From Rhodobacter sp. SY28-1 (GTDB lineage: Bacteria; Pseudomonadota; Alphaproteobacteria; Rhodobacterales; Rhodobacteraceae): 64,000 nt of DNA. Under the pieces are notes generated by a model that ran no database searches, was not told the origin of the DNA, and was given only the letters and a program-made list of their open reading frames with translations. Shown in pieces: positions 18,357-25,999 of the stretch; the stretch's first letter is position 1; each line of letters opens with the position of its first letter. A program made the position numbers and the translations under genes. Location: contig NZ_STGH01000003.1 of the NCBI RefSeq assembly GCF_005222785.1, positions 620,001 to 684,000 on the forward strand. Direction: 5' to 3'.

Positions 18357-20489
18357 ATGTCGACCCGCTGCGAGCCCAGGCTCCGTGCCTGCCTGTTGTC
18401 CACCGCCACCGCCTTTGCCCTCTGTGCCGCGCCCGCCGTGGCGCAGGAGACTGATGAGACCGTCTTCCAGATGCTGGGGCGGATCATCTTTGGCACCGGC
18501 ACCGCCAAGGTCGCCATTGATACGCCACAAGCGGTGACGGCGCTGGAGCAGGAGGAGCTGGACCGCAAACAGGCGGGAAGCGTCGGCGAGTTGCTGAACG
18601 GGGTGCCCGGAGTGCAAGCTGCGGGTGCCTCGGCCCGGCCGATGGGTCAGGCGTTCAACATCCGGGGGATCGGGAACAGCGAGCAGACGGCGTCCGAGGA
18701 AAGGATCAAGGTGGTCATCGACGGCGCGCCAAAGTTCTTTGAGCAGTACCGGATGGGCAGCTTCTTCGGCGACCTGGACCTGTTCAAGCGGGTGGAGATC
18801 CTGCGGGGACCGGCGTCCTCGACCCTGTACGGATCAGGGACGATCGGGGGAGTGGTGGCCTTCACCACCAAGGACGCCAGCGACTATCTGGCCGAGGGCG
18901 AGGCGCAAGCGCTGCGGTTCAAGGGCGGGGTCGAGTCGAACGGCGGCGTGGCCAAGCTGGGGGTGATCTACGCGCAACGCGCCGGGAATGCCGAGTTCCT
19001 GCTGGCGCTGAACGGCAGCAAGGGCGGCGACAAGCGGGATGGCGCCGGCACGTTGCTGGCGGGCACGGCGCATCGGTCGGTGTCGGGGTTGGCCAAGGGC
19101 ACGCTGACCTTCGGCAATGACGGCGACCAGACGCTGACGCTGGCCCTGTCGCGGACCGACAGTGATCTGGACGATGCGGCGGTGGCACAGACCGGGGGGG
19201 CTGTGACGATCCCGACCTTCGGCTTTGCCGACATCCATGCGGTCGACGACACGGCGACGCTGACCTGGCGCCACGGTTTTGCGGCGAATGACCTGCTGGA
19301 CCTGACGGTACAGCTTTCCTACACCGACACTGCCGTCGCAAAGCGCAACTTCACCGGCAGCGCCCTTACTTGCGGAACCGGGACGTTCCAGGTGCTGTGT
19401 CCGGGCGATTTCGGTTATGAAACGCTGGCGCTGAAGGTCGAAAACACGGCCGATCTGTCGGCGGGTGACTGGCAGAACAGCGTGACGCTGGGCTTGCAGC
19501 TGTCCGAGCAGGAGCGGACGGCGACATCCACCCTCGGGCCGCTGGGGTTCCACCCGGAAGGCACCGACCGCAAGCTGGGGCTTTATGCGCAGGGTGAATT
19601 CGTCTGGAACGAGCGGCTGACGCTGATCCCCGGGCTGCGGGTCGATTTCGCCGACCGCTCGCCCTCGGCCGCGACCATGGCGCTGGGAGCGGCAGCGGTA
19701 GAAGATCAGGCAGTTTCGCCGAAGCTGTCGGCGCTTTACAAGCTGGATGACAGTTGGGGCGTCTTCGGCACGCTGGCCCGGACCGAGCGGATGCCGACGC
19801 TGGACGAGCTGTACTCGACCGACGGGGGCCGGCTGCCGAGCCTGAACCTGGAGAAGGAGACTGCGCGTTCGGTCGAACTCGGGGTCACCTATCAGCGTGA
19901 GGCGCTGTTCGCCGAAGATGACTCGCTGCAGATCAAGGCCACGGCCTTCCACAGCGACCTTTCGAACCTGATCGTGACCAACGGCGCGACTGGGGCAGTT
20001 CCGCGATACCTGAACATTCGTTCGGCCGAAATCTGGGGTGCAGAGGTGGAAGCCAGCTATGATGCCGAACGGTGGTTCGCAAACCTGGGCTACAGCAATG
20101 TAAGATCCGCCTACCGCGACATGCCGAACCCGGCGGCGAATGGTTTGACGATTGCCGACACGCCATCAGAGAACGTGGCGCTGACGGTGGGGGCGAAGTT
20201 CCCCGAGCAGGGGCTTACGCTGGGTTGGACGGCCTATTATCACGACTCGATCACGACTTATGCGGTCGCGACCACGGCGGCAGGGACCATCACGCCGACG
20301 CAGACCCCGGCCTACGATTCGCACGACCTCTTCGTGACCTGGAAGCCGGAAACGGGCGCGCTGGCCGGAATGGACGTGAGCCTGACGGTCGAGAACGTCT
20401 TTGACGCGGACTACAAGAACAACCTGTCGCTGGACCGGGCGCAGGGGATGAACGCAAAGCTTTCCATCGGCAAGAACCTGACATGGTAA
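18357..20489 (+). CDS. hmuR: TonB-dependent outer-membrane heme receptor HmuR
   Basis: A 710-residue receptor with a signal peptide ending CAAPAVAQE, an N-terminal extension, a plug domain (GSVGELLNGVPGVQAAG and FNIRGIGNSEQT, then FKRVEILRGPASSTLYGSG) and a 22-strand barrel ending in an aromatic residue (LTW). The heme-receptor motif region reads TERMPTLDELYSTDGG, followed by LPSLNLEKE, in place of the textbook FRAP and NPNL boxes; this variant fits alphaproteobacterial heme receptors. It overlaps exbB by 7 bp, so receptor and energising complex form one transcript. Confidence 0.92.
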   Translation: MSTRCEPRLRACLLSTATAFALCAAPAVAQETDETVFQMLGRIIFGTGTAKVAIDTPQAVTALEQEELDRKQAGSVGELLNGVPGVQAAGASARPMGQAFNIRGIGNSEQTASEERIKVVIDGAPKFFEQYRMGSFFGDLDLFKRVEILRGPASSTLYGSGTIGGVVAFTTKDASDYLAEGEAQALRFKGGVESNGGVAKLGVIYAQRAGNAEFLLALNGSKGGDKRDGAGTLLAGTAHRSVSGLAKGTLTFGNDGDQTLTLALSRTDSDLDDAAVAQTGGAVTIPTFGFADIHAVDDTATLTWRHGFAANDLLDLTVQLSYTDTAVAKRNFTGSALTCGTGTFQVLCPGDFGYETLALKVENTADLSAGDWQNSVTLGLQLSEQERTATSTLGPLGFHPEGTDRKLGLYAQGEFVWNERLTLIPGLRVDFADRSPSAATMALGAAAVEDQAVSPKLSALYKLDDSWGVFGTLARTERMPTLDELYSTDGGRLPSLNLEKETARSVELGVTYQREALFAEDDSLQIKATAFHSDLSNLIVTNGATGAVPRYLNIRSAEIWGAEVEASYDAERWFANLGYSNVRSAYRDMPNPAANGLTIADTPSENVALTVGAKFPEQGLTLGWTAYYHDSITTYAVATTAAGTITPTQTPAYDSHDLFVTWKPETGALAGMDVSLTVENVFDADYKNNLSLDRAQGMNAKLSIGKNLTW

Positions 20490-21340
20490 GGCTTGCTGCA
20501 GCGATGGCGCTGATCCTGTGGGCGTCAGTGGCCCTGGGACAGGAGGGCAGCGCCCCGCCCCTTGTCGCAAGCGAGGCCCCGGTGCTGGGGAACGGCGCCG
20601 GAGCGGACGAGGCGATGCCGGTGCTGCCAAAGGCGGACGGGCCGACGCTGGGTGCGGCGGAGGTTGGGACGGAGGCTCCGTACCACACCGATCTGGCAAG
20701 CCTTGTCCTGAAGGCGCATCCCGTCGTGCAGGCGGTGATGGCGCTGCTGGCGCTGGCCGTGATGGCGGTGCTGACGGTCCTTCTTTTCAAGCTGGTCGAG
20801 TTTCCGCTGGCCTTTGCCCGGTTGCGCCGGACGAAGGAGGCGCTTGCGGCGGCACCAGGTCTGGCTGCGGTGACAGGGCACTGCCCGCTCGCGCTGGCAT
20901 CCGAGGCGGCGGTCGATGAGGTGCAGGCGCTGGGTCCCGCGATGACCGCCGATCTGCGCCGTTCGGCGCGGGAACGGTTGGACCTTGCCTTGGACCGGAT
21001 CGAAGCGGGCGCGGTGCTGCGTCTGCGGTCGGGGACCGGGCTTCTGGCCTCGATCGGGGCGGTCGGGCCGTTTGTCGGGCTGTTCGGCACCGTCTTCGGC
21101 ATCATGAACAGCTTTCTGGCGATCGCGGGAGCCAAGACCACCAGCCTGGTCGTCGTCGCCCCCGGCATTGCCGAGGCGCTGTTGGCCACGGGGATCGGGC
21201 TGGTTGCGGCAATTCCGGCGGTGCTTTTGTACAACGCGATCCAGCGCCGGATCGTGGTGTTCCGGCACGGTTTTGCCGATGGCCGAGCCGAGATTCTGGC
21301 GAGGTTCAGTCGCGCGCTGGATCAACGGATGGAGGCCTGA
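20483..21340 (+). CDS. exbB: ExbB/TolQ-type proton channel protein
   Basis: A 285-residue MotA/TolQ/ExbB-family protein. It starts with a cleavable-looking signal (ALILWASVALGQEG) and a Pro/Ala-rich periplasmic segment, a feature of long alphaproteobacterial ExbB. Helix 1 lies near residues 80-110. The conserved channel region SIGAVGPFVGLFGTVFGIMNSF and the final PGIAEALLATGIGLVAAIPA are intact. With ExbD it converts proton-motive force to movement of TonB. Linked to hmuR by overlap and to exbD by a 3-bp gap. Confidence 0.93.
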   Translation: MVRLAAAMALILWASVALGQEGSAPPLVASEAPVLGNGAGADEAMPVLPKADGPTLGAAEVGTEAPYHTDLASLVLKAHPVVQAVMALLALAVMAVLTVLLFKLVEFPLAFARLRRTKEALAAAPGLAAVTGHCPLALASEAAVDEVQALGPAMTADLRRSARERLDLALDRIEAGAVLRLRSGTGLLASIGAVGPFVGLFGTVFGIMNSFLAIAGAKTTSLVVVAPGIAEALLATGIGLVAAIPAVLLYNAIQRRIVVFRHGFADGRAEILARFSRALDQRMEA

Positions 21341-21343
21341 CCC

Positions 21344-21754
21344 ATGGCGTTGCGGCTGGAGGAGGACGAGGGCGAACTGAGCGAGATCAACGTCACGCCG
21401 TTCATCGACGTGATCCTGGTGCTTCTGATCGTGTTCATGGTCGCGGCCCCCCTGTCCACAGTGGATGTGCCGGTGAACCTGCCGGGCTCCTCGGCCCCGG
21501 CTGGCACGCGGCCGGAGGAGCCGCTCTGGCTGACGGTGACGGCAGAGCGTGCGCTGATGCTGGGCGAGGCCGCGGTTGCGCCCGATGATCTGGCGGCGGC
21601 GCTGGATGCAAGGACCGGGGGCAAGCGCGACACGCCGGTCTTTCTGCGCGCGGACCGGACAGTCGACTATGCCGCCCTGATGCAGGTTCTGGATCGGTTG
21701 CGGCAGGCCGGATACCTGAAGGTGGCGCTGGTCGGGCTTGAGGGGGCGCCGTGA
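21344..21754 (+). CDS. exbD: ExbD biopolymer transport protein
   Basis: A 136-residue ExbD/TolR-family protein. The single membrane helix carries the conserved INVTPFIDVILVLLIVFMV pattern, in which the aspartate is the proton-responsive residue. The rest is a periplasmic domain with VFLRADRTVDYAALMQVLD. It sits between exbB and tonB in the hmuR operon. Its TGA overlaps the tonB GTG start. Confidence 0.94.
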   Translation: MALRLEEDEGELSEINVTPFIDVILVLLIVFMVAAPLSTVDVPVNLPGSSAPAGTRPEEPLWLTVTAERALMLGEAAVAPDDLAAALDARTGGKRDTPVFLRADRTVDYAALMQVLDRLRQAGYLKVALVGLEGAP

Positions 21755-22563
21755 CCGCGCCTTTGCACAATCCCCGCGTTACGGGGTGGCTGATGTCCGG
21801 AGTCGCGGCACTGGCGCTGGTATCCGGCGCCGCCGCGTTGGCCCTTGCGGCGGATCGCCCGCCATCGGTCGTGACGCTGGATCTGGGTCTGTTGCCCCCG
21901 ACCGCACCTGCGGTATCGGCCGTGCCATCCCCGGCCCCACAGGTGGTGGACACCGCCCCGCCCGTGCCGGAGGCCCCTGCCCTACCCGAGGTCGCGCCCG
22001 AAGTTCCCGACGCGGTCACGGCACCCGAGGGCGGGGAGATTGCCGAGGTGACCCTTCCGGACCCCGATGTTCCGGTTGTGGCCGAGATGCAGCTGCCGGA
22101 CAGGCCCGTGAAGCCAAGGCCGAGGCCGGAACGGGCAGCGACGCCCGAAAAGCTCGAGGCGGAGGCAAAGCCGAAGGACACAAGGAAACGCACGGCGGAA
22201 ACGGCCAAGCCCAAGCCGGAGGAGGTTGTCGAAGCGCCCGGCGACACCGCCGTTGCGGCCGCGGCCCCAAAGTCGGGCAGCAAGGCCAAGGCATCTGGCG
22301 GTGTGTCACCTGCAGCCTATGCGACAGCGGTGATGAAGAAGGTCCGCTCGACCCGAAAGGCGGCGGGCGGCGGCAAGGGGACGGCCGTTGTCGGGTTCAG
22401 CATCGGCGCAGACGGCGGACTTGCGGCAGTGAAACTGTTGCAAAGCTCGGGCGATGCGGCGCTGGACCGGGTGGCGCTGGACCACATCCGCCGCGCGGCG
22501 CCCTTCCCGGCACCACCGTCAGGGGCGGGGCGCAGCTATTCCTTCGAATTCGTCGGAAAATAG
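21751..22563 (+). CDS. tonB: Energy transducer TonB
   Basis: A 270-residue TonB with a GTG start overlapping the exbD stop (GTGA). It has one N-terminal helix (about residues 12-34), a long Pro/Glu/Lys-rich spacer (about 45-175) that spans the periplasm, and a C-terminal TonB domain from about 185, with VVGFSIGADGGLAAVKLLQS and ALDHIRRAAPFPAPP. It is probably dedicated to HmuR, being at the end of the same operon. The tRNA-Thr gene follows on the other strand 50 bp on. Confidence 0.92.
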   Translation: MTAPLHNPRVTGWLMSGVAALALVSGAAALALAADRPPSVVTLDLGLLPPTAPAVSAVPSPAPQVVDTAPPVPEAPALPEVAPEVPDAVTAPEGGEIAEVTLPDPDVPVVAEMQLPDRPVKPRPRPERAATPEKLEAEAKPKDTRKRTAETAKPKPEEVVEAPGDTAVAAAAPKSGSKAKASGGVSPAAYATAVMKKVRSTRKAAGGGKGTAVVGFSIGADGGLAAVKLLQSSGDAALDRVALDHIRRAAPFPAPPSGAGRSYSFEFVGK

Positions 22564-22613
22564 CCGCGTGGGAGCGGGCCTTTCGGGGAAGGATCAGCAG
22601 CGGCGGGAATTTG

Positions 22614-22689
22614 TGGTGCCCCCAGAGGGACTTGAACCCCCGACCCTCTGATTACAAATCAGATGCTCTACCAGCTGAGCTATAGGGGC
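22614..22689 (-). tRNA. tRNA-Thr (anticodon TGT), CCA encoded
   Basis: The minus strand folds as a full cloverleaf: acceptor GCCCCTA pairing with TGGGGGC, D-arm GCTCAGCTGGTAGAGC, anticodon loop TTTGTAA in a TCTGA/TCAGA stem, and T-arm GGGGGTTCAAGTCCCTC (approximate). Anticodon TGT decodes threonine. The discriminator is A at 22617 and CCA is encoded at 22616-22614. Confidence 0.96.
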
Positions 22690-22698
22690 CACGCCTGT

Positions 22699-22727
22699 CA
22701 GATACAGGTGCTACGGCGCGCGCGCAA
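22699..22727 (-). promoter_or_regulatory. Predicted promoter of tRNA-Thr
   Basis: On the minus strand TTGCGC (22727-22722), a 17-bp spacer and TATCTG (22704-22699) stand just ahead of the tRNA 5' end at 22689. Spacing to the mature tRNA fits a short leader. Confidence 0.5.
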
Positions 22728-22731
22728 GGGT

Positions 22732-24390
22732 TCAGTCCCGCTGGTCGCGGGCGAGAATGGCGACGGCGACAAGGCCTACGGCCATCACCAGAAGGGCGGC
22801 CGGGGCGGCCTCGGAGAGGCGTTCGAGGCTGGCGAGTTCGAAAACGCGGGTCGAGAGCGTGTTGTAGTCGAAGGGCCGCAGGAGGAGCGTCGCGGGCAGT
22901 TCCTTGACGCAATCGACGAAGACGACAAGAAGCGCGGTCAGGACCGAGCCGCGGATCAGAGGCAGATAGACAGCGACCAGCGTCCCCGAGGCGGACCGGC
23001 CAAGCGAGCGCGCGGCCATTGCGAGGCTGGGCGAGACGCGGCCGAAGGCGGCATCGACGGCGCCCTGGGCGATGCCGAAGAAGCGGACCACGTAGGCAAG
23101 ACCCAGCGCAAAGGCGGTGCCGGTGATCATCAGGCCGGGGTCCCAGCCGGTCAGCGCCAGGATGCCATCGGCCAGCCGGTGGTCGAGAGCGGCCAGTGGC
23201 AGAAGGAGGCCAAGGGCAAGGACCGCCCCGGGTGCGGCATAGCCGATCAGGGTCAGCGGCAGCAGCGTCCGCGCGACGGTCGAGCCCTTCATCCGAAGCG
23301 CGTAGACCAGGAAGATCGCAGCGCCCACGGTGACAAGGGCGGCAAGGCCCCCGACGATCAGCGTGTTCTTCAGCGCATCCAAAAGGCCCGGCGCAAGCCA
23401 GCCGCCCGGCGCCTGGGCGGAATGGACCAGCATGACGCCGACCGGAAGGAGGAAACCTCCGGCAAAGGGGATCAGGCAGAGGAGCGTGGCATACCAGCGT
23501 TTGCGGCCCGCGATGGCTTGCGGCTGGACGGATTGTGCTGCCCGGCCCAGGCGGTGGAACCGGGCCCCGCCCCGCCCGGCACGCTCCAGCCCGACGAGGA
23601 GCAGGATCAGGAACAGGATCACCCCCGCGATCTGCGCCGCCCCCCCGGCATTGCCGCCGTTGAGCCAGGTGGAGAAGACCCCGGTCGTCAGGGTCTGGAC
23701 GCCGAAATGCAGGACGGTGCCGTAGTCGGCGACGGTTTCCATCAATGCGAGCGCAACGCCGGCGGCGATGGCGGGGCGGGCGAGCGGCCAGCCAATGCGC
23801 AGGAACAGGCCCCAGGGGCCGCAACCGAGCGCGCGGGCGACCTCATAGGCGCGGCCGGACTGTTCGCGATAGGCGGCGCGGGCCAGGAGGTAGACATAGG
23901 GGTAGAGCGCGAAGGACAGGACCAGGATCGCGGCGGGCAAGGAGCGGATTTCGGGGAACCAGTAATCGCGCGCCGAGGTCCAGCCGAAGGTCGCGCGCAA
24001 CCCGGTCTGCACGGGACCCGCGTAGTCCAGTAGATCGACGAGCGCATAGGCCCCGACAAAGGCCGGGATCGCAAGCGGGAACAGCAGGGCATGCGCCAGC
24101 CAGTCGCGGCCGGGAAAGCGGTATTGGCTGACGAGCCATGCCGCACCGGTGCCCATCGCGGCGGTCAGGATCGCCACCCCGCCCATCAGCAAAAGCGTGG
24201 TGACCAGATAGCGCGGCAGGACCGTCGCCATCAGGTGCGGCCAGATGTTTTCCGTGGGCGTCAGCGCCAGCCAGGCGATCGACAGGATGGGTGCAAGAAC
24301 CACAGTGGCAATGAGCACGGCCCCGACGGTCCAGAGTTCGGGCACCAGCCGGAGGCGGCGAAAGCCAAGTTGAGAGAAACGGTCGGACAT
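22732..24390 (-). CDS. Orphan ABC transporter permease with two fused permease domains (iron(III)-type)
   Basis: A 552-residue polytopic protein with two BPD_transp_1 domains in one chain, as in FbpB/SfuB and ThiP. The first EAA-type loop region lies near residue 190 (REQSGRAYEVARALGCGPWG) and the second near residue 460 (FGRVSPSLAMAARSLGRS). About twelve helices are expected. Iron(III) or thiamine uptake systems use this layout. No binding protein or ATPase is next to it, so partners must be elsewhere and the substrate is not fixed; the neighbouring heme locus is suggestive of iron only. Confidence 0.85.
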   Translation of the reverse strand: MSDRFSQLGFRRLRLVPELWTVGAVLIATVVLAPILSIAWLALTPTENIWPHLMATVLPRYLVTTLLLMGGVAILTAAMGTGAAWLVSQYRFPGRDWLAHALLFPLAIPAFVGAYALVDLLDYAGPVQTGLRATFGWTSARDYWFPEIRSLPAAILVLSFALYPYVYLLARAAYREQSGRAYEVARALGCGPWGLFLRIGWPLARPAIAAGVALALMETVADYGTVLHFGVQTLTTGVFSTWLNGGNAGGAAQIAGVILFLILLLVGLERAGRGGARFHRLGRAAQSVQPQAIAGRKRWYATLLCLIPFAGGFLLPVGVMLVHSAQAPGGWLAPGLLDALKNTLIVGGLAALVTVGAAIFLVYALRMKGSTVARTLLPLTLIGYAAPGAVLALGLLLPLAALDHRLADGILALTGWDPGLMITGTAFALGLAYVVRFFGIAQGAVDAAFGRVSPSLAMAARSLGRSASGTLVAVYLPLIRGSVLTALLVVFVDCVKELPATLLLRPFDYNTLSTRVFELASLERLSEAAPAALLVMAVGLVAVAILARDQRD

Positions 24391-24417
24391 CCTGGCGCAG
24401 CGGTTACAGGAAAGCGG

Positions 24418-24445
24418 TTTAACTGTCCAGAAAAGCCCGTATAGT
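24418..24445 (+). promoter_or_regulatory. Predicted promoter for the 24490 gene
   Basis: TTTAAC at 24418-24423 and TATAGT at 24440-24445 with a 16-bp spacer, 45 bp ahead of the start codon in a divergent gap. Confidence 0.4.
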
Positions 24446-24489
24446 CGCGCCGTCGGGCGAGGAGTGCCCGCGCCGCAAAGTCAGGCCCG

Positions 24490-25362
24490 ATGCGCATTGT
24501 CTATCACCTGGGTGCCCATTGCACCGACGACGACCGGCTGGTCCGCTGCCTTCTGAAGAACCGGGCCCGGTTAGCCGAACAGGGCATCGTGGTCCCCGCC
24601 CCCACCCGCTATCGCAAGCTTCTGCGCGACACCGCCACCCAGTTGCGCGGGGCGGCGGCCTCGGAAGACACCGAGGCGATGATCCTGGACCAGATCATGG
24701 ACGAGACGGCCGCTGACCGGCTGATCCTGTCGTGGACGAGTTTCCTGAGCTTTCCGGCCTATGCGATCTCGGGTGGATTGTACGCCCAAGGCGGCGAACG
24801 GCTGCGGGCCTTCACCCAGATCTTCCCGGACGTCGAGGCCGAGTTCTGCCTGGGTATTCGAAATCCGGCGACCTTCCTGCCAGACTTGCGCGACAGGGCA
24901 CTGCAGAAGGGGCGCGAGGACATCCTGGACGGGGTCGATCCGTACGGCTTACGCTGGTCGGATGCGGTGGCGAAGATCCTTGACCACAATCCCAACGTGC
25001 CACTGACCGTCTGGTGCGACGAGGATACGCCGCTGGTCTGGCCGGAAGTCCTGGCCATCGTGTCCGGTCACGCCTCGGGCACGGTGCTGGAAGACACGGA
25101 CGAGCTTCTGGGGATGCTTCTGACCGAAGCGGGGCTGGCCCGCTATCACGCCTATTGCCGGGAACATCCGCCGCAGTCGGTGTCGCACCGGCGGCGCATC
25201 GTCACCGCTTTCCTGGAAAAGTTCGGCCGCCCCGAGCAGCTTGCGACCGAAATCACCCTGCCCGGCTGGACCGACGAGGTGATCGAGGAGCTGACCCACG
25301 CCTATCTGGCCGATGTCGAACGGATCGCCCAGATGCCGGGGGTCAGGCTTGTCGAGCCCTGA
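24490..25362 (+). CDS. Hypothetical protein, sulfotransferase-like N-terminus
   Basis: A 290-residue protein starting MRIVYHLGAHCTDDDRLVRC. The GAHCTDDDR segment recalls the GxHKTGTT loop by which bacterial sulfotransferase-like proteins bind PAPS, but the key lysine and threonines are missing. EFCLGIRNPATFLPDL near residue 115 resembles the second conserved strand (IRNPxxFLxS) of that fold. So it may be a sulfotransferase-fold relative that has changed or lost catalysis. No signal peptide or membrane helix. Converges on gapR with no spacer between the stop codons. Confidence 0.6.
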   Translation: MRIVYHLGAHCTDDDRLVRCLLKNRARLAEQGIVVPAPTRYRKLLRDTATQLRGAAASEDTEAMILDQIMDETAADRLILSWTSFLSFPAYAISGGLYAQGGERLRAFTQIFPDVEAEFCLGIRNPATFLPDLRDRALQKGREDILDGVDPYGLRWSDAVAKILDHNPNVPLTVWCDEDTPLVWPEVLAIVSGHASGTVLEDTDELLGMLLTEAGLARYHAYCREHPPQSVSHRRRIVTAFLEKFGRPEQLATEITLPGWTDEVIEELTHAYLADVERIAQMPGVRLVEP

Positions 25363-25617
25363 TCAGGCCATTCCGAGGGCAGACTTGTAAAGTTCGAGCA
25401 CGGCCTCTTCTTCGGCGATCTCGTCCGGCTTGCGCTTGCGCAGCGCGATGACCTTTCGCATGACCTTGGTGTCATAGCCCCGGCCCTTGGCCTCGGCCAT
25501 CAGCTCTTTCTGCTGTTCGGTCACATCCTTCTTTTCGGACTCCAGCTGCTCATAGCGTTCGATGAACTGGCGCAGTTCGTCGGCGGTGACGGCATAAGGG
25601 TCGGTCGCGTCGGCCAT
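25363..25617 (-). CDS. gapR: GapR-family (DUF2312) nucleoid-associated protein
   Basis: An 84-residue protein matching the whole DUF2312 family: ADELRQFIERYEQLESEKK, then EQQKELMAEAKGRGYDTKVM and RKVIALRKRKPDEIAEEEAV. In Caulobacter GapR forms tetramers that clamp overtwisted, AT-rich DNA ahead of replication and transcription and helps topoisomerases. The protein is nearly all helical with a basic middle part for DNA contact. Full family length, no sign of damage. Confidence 0.92.
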   Translation of the reverse strand: MADATDPYAVTADELRQFIERYEQLESEKKDVTEQQKELMAEAKGRGYDTKVMRKVIALRKRKPDEIAEEEAVLELYKSALGMA

Positions 25618-25780
25618 GGCAGGTCCTCTTCGGTGTCGGGATGGTCGGGCGTTCCTACCCTGCCGAGGACCGGGGGTTCAAGGCAGGATTGTCAGGGGAT
25701 GGGAATATCGGACGGCAACGCCTTGCTTGCGCGACCGGGCGGAACGGGCTAGCAGGCCGCGCAAGCAGAAGGGGTGTGCG

Positions 25781-25996
25781 ATGCAGGCTTTGATCTGGGC
25801 GGGGGCGGCGCTGACGCTGGCGGGTGTGGCGGGGCTGGGCTATTGCATCCTGCGCGCTGCCCGTGCCAAGCGCGCGGGGCTGGACGATGCCGCCATGCGG
25901 GCCGAGTTGCAGCGGGTGGTCACGATCAACCTGGCCGCCGTCGGGCTTTCGGCGCTGGGACTGGCGGCCGTGGTAGCGGGGATCCTGCTGGGCTGA
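25781..25996 (+). CDS. Small membrane protein (71 aa), hypothetical
   Basis: ATG at 25781 follows AGAAGGGGTG. Two hydrophobic helices, LIWAGAALTLAGVAGLGYCI and a C-terminal LAAVGLSALGLAAVVAGIL, flank a charged loop (RAKRAGLDDAAMRAEL). Small proteins of this make-up are common in Rhodobacteraceae and uncharacterised. It ends 3 bp before the convergent FadJ-like gene. Confidence 0.7.
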   Translation: MQALIWAGAALTLAGVAGLGYCILRAARAKRAGLDDAAMRAELQRVVTINLAAVGLSALGLAAVVAGILLG

Positions 25997-25999
25997 GCC

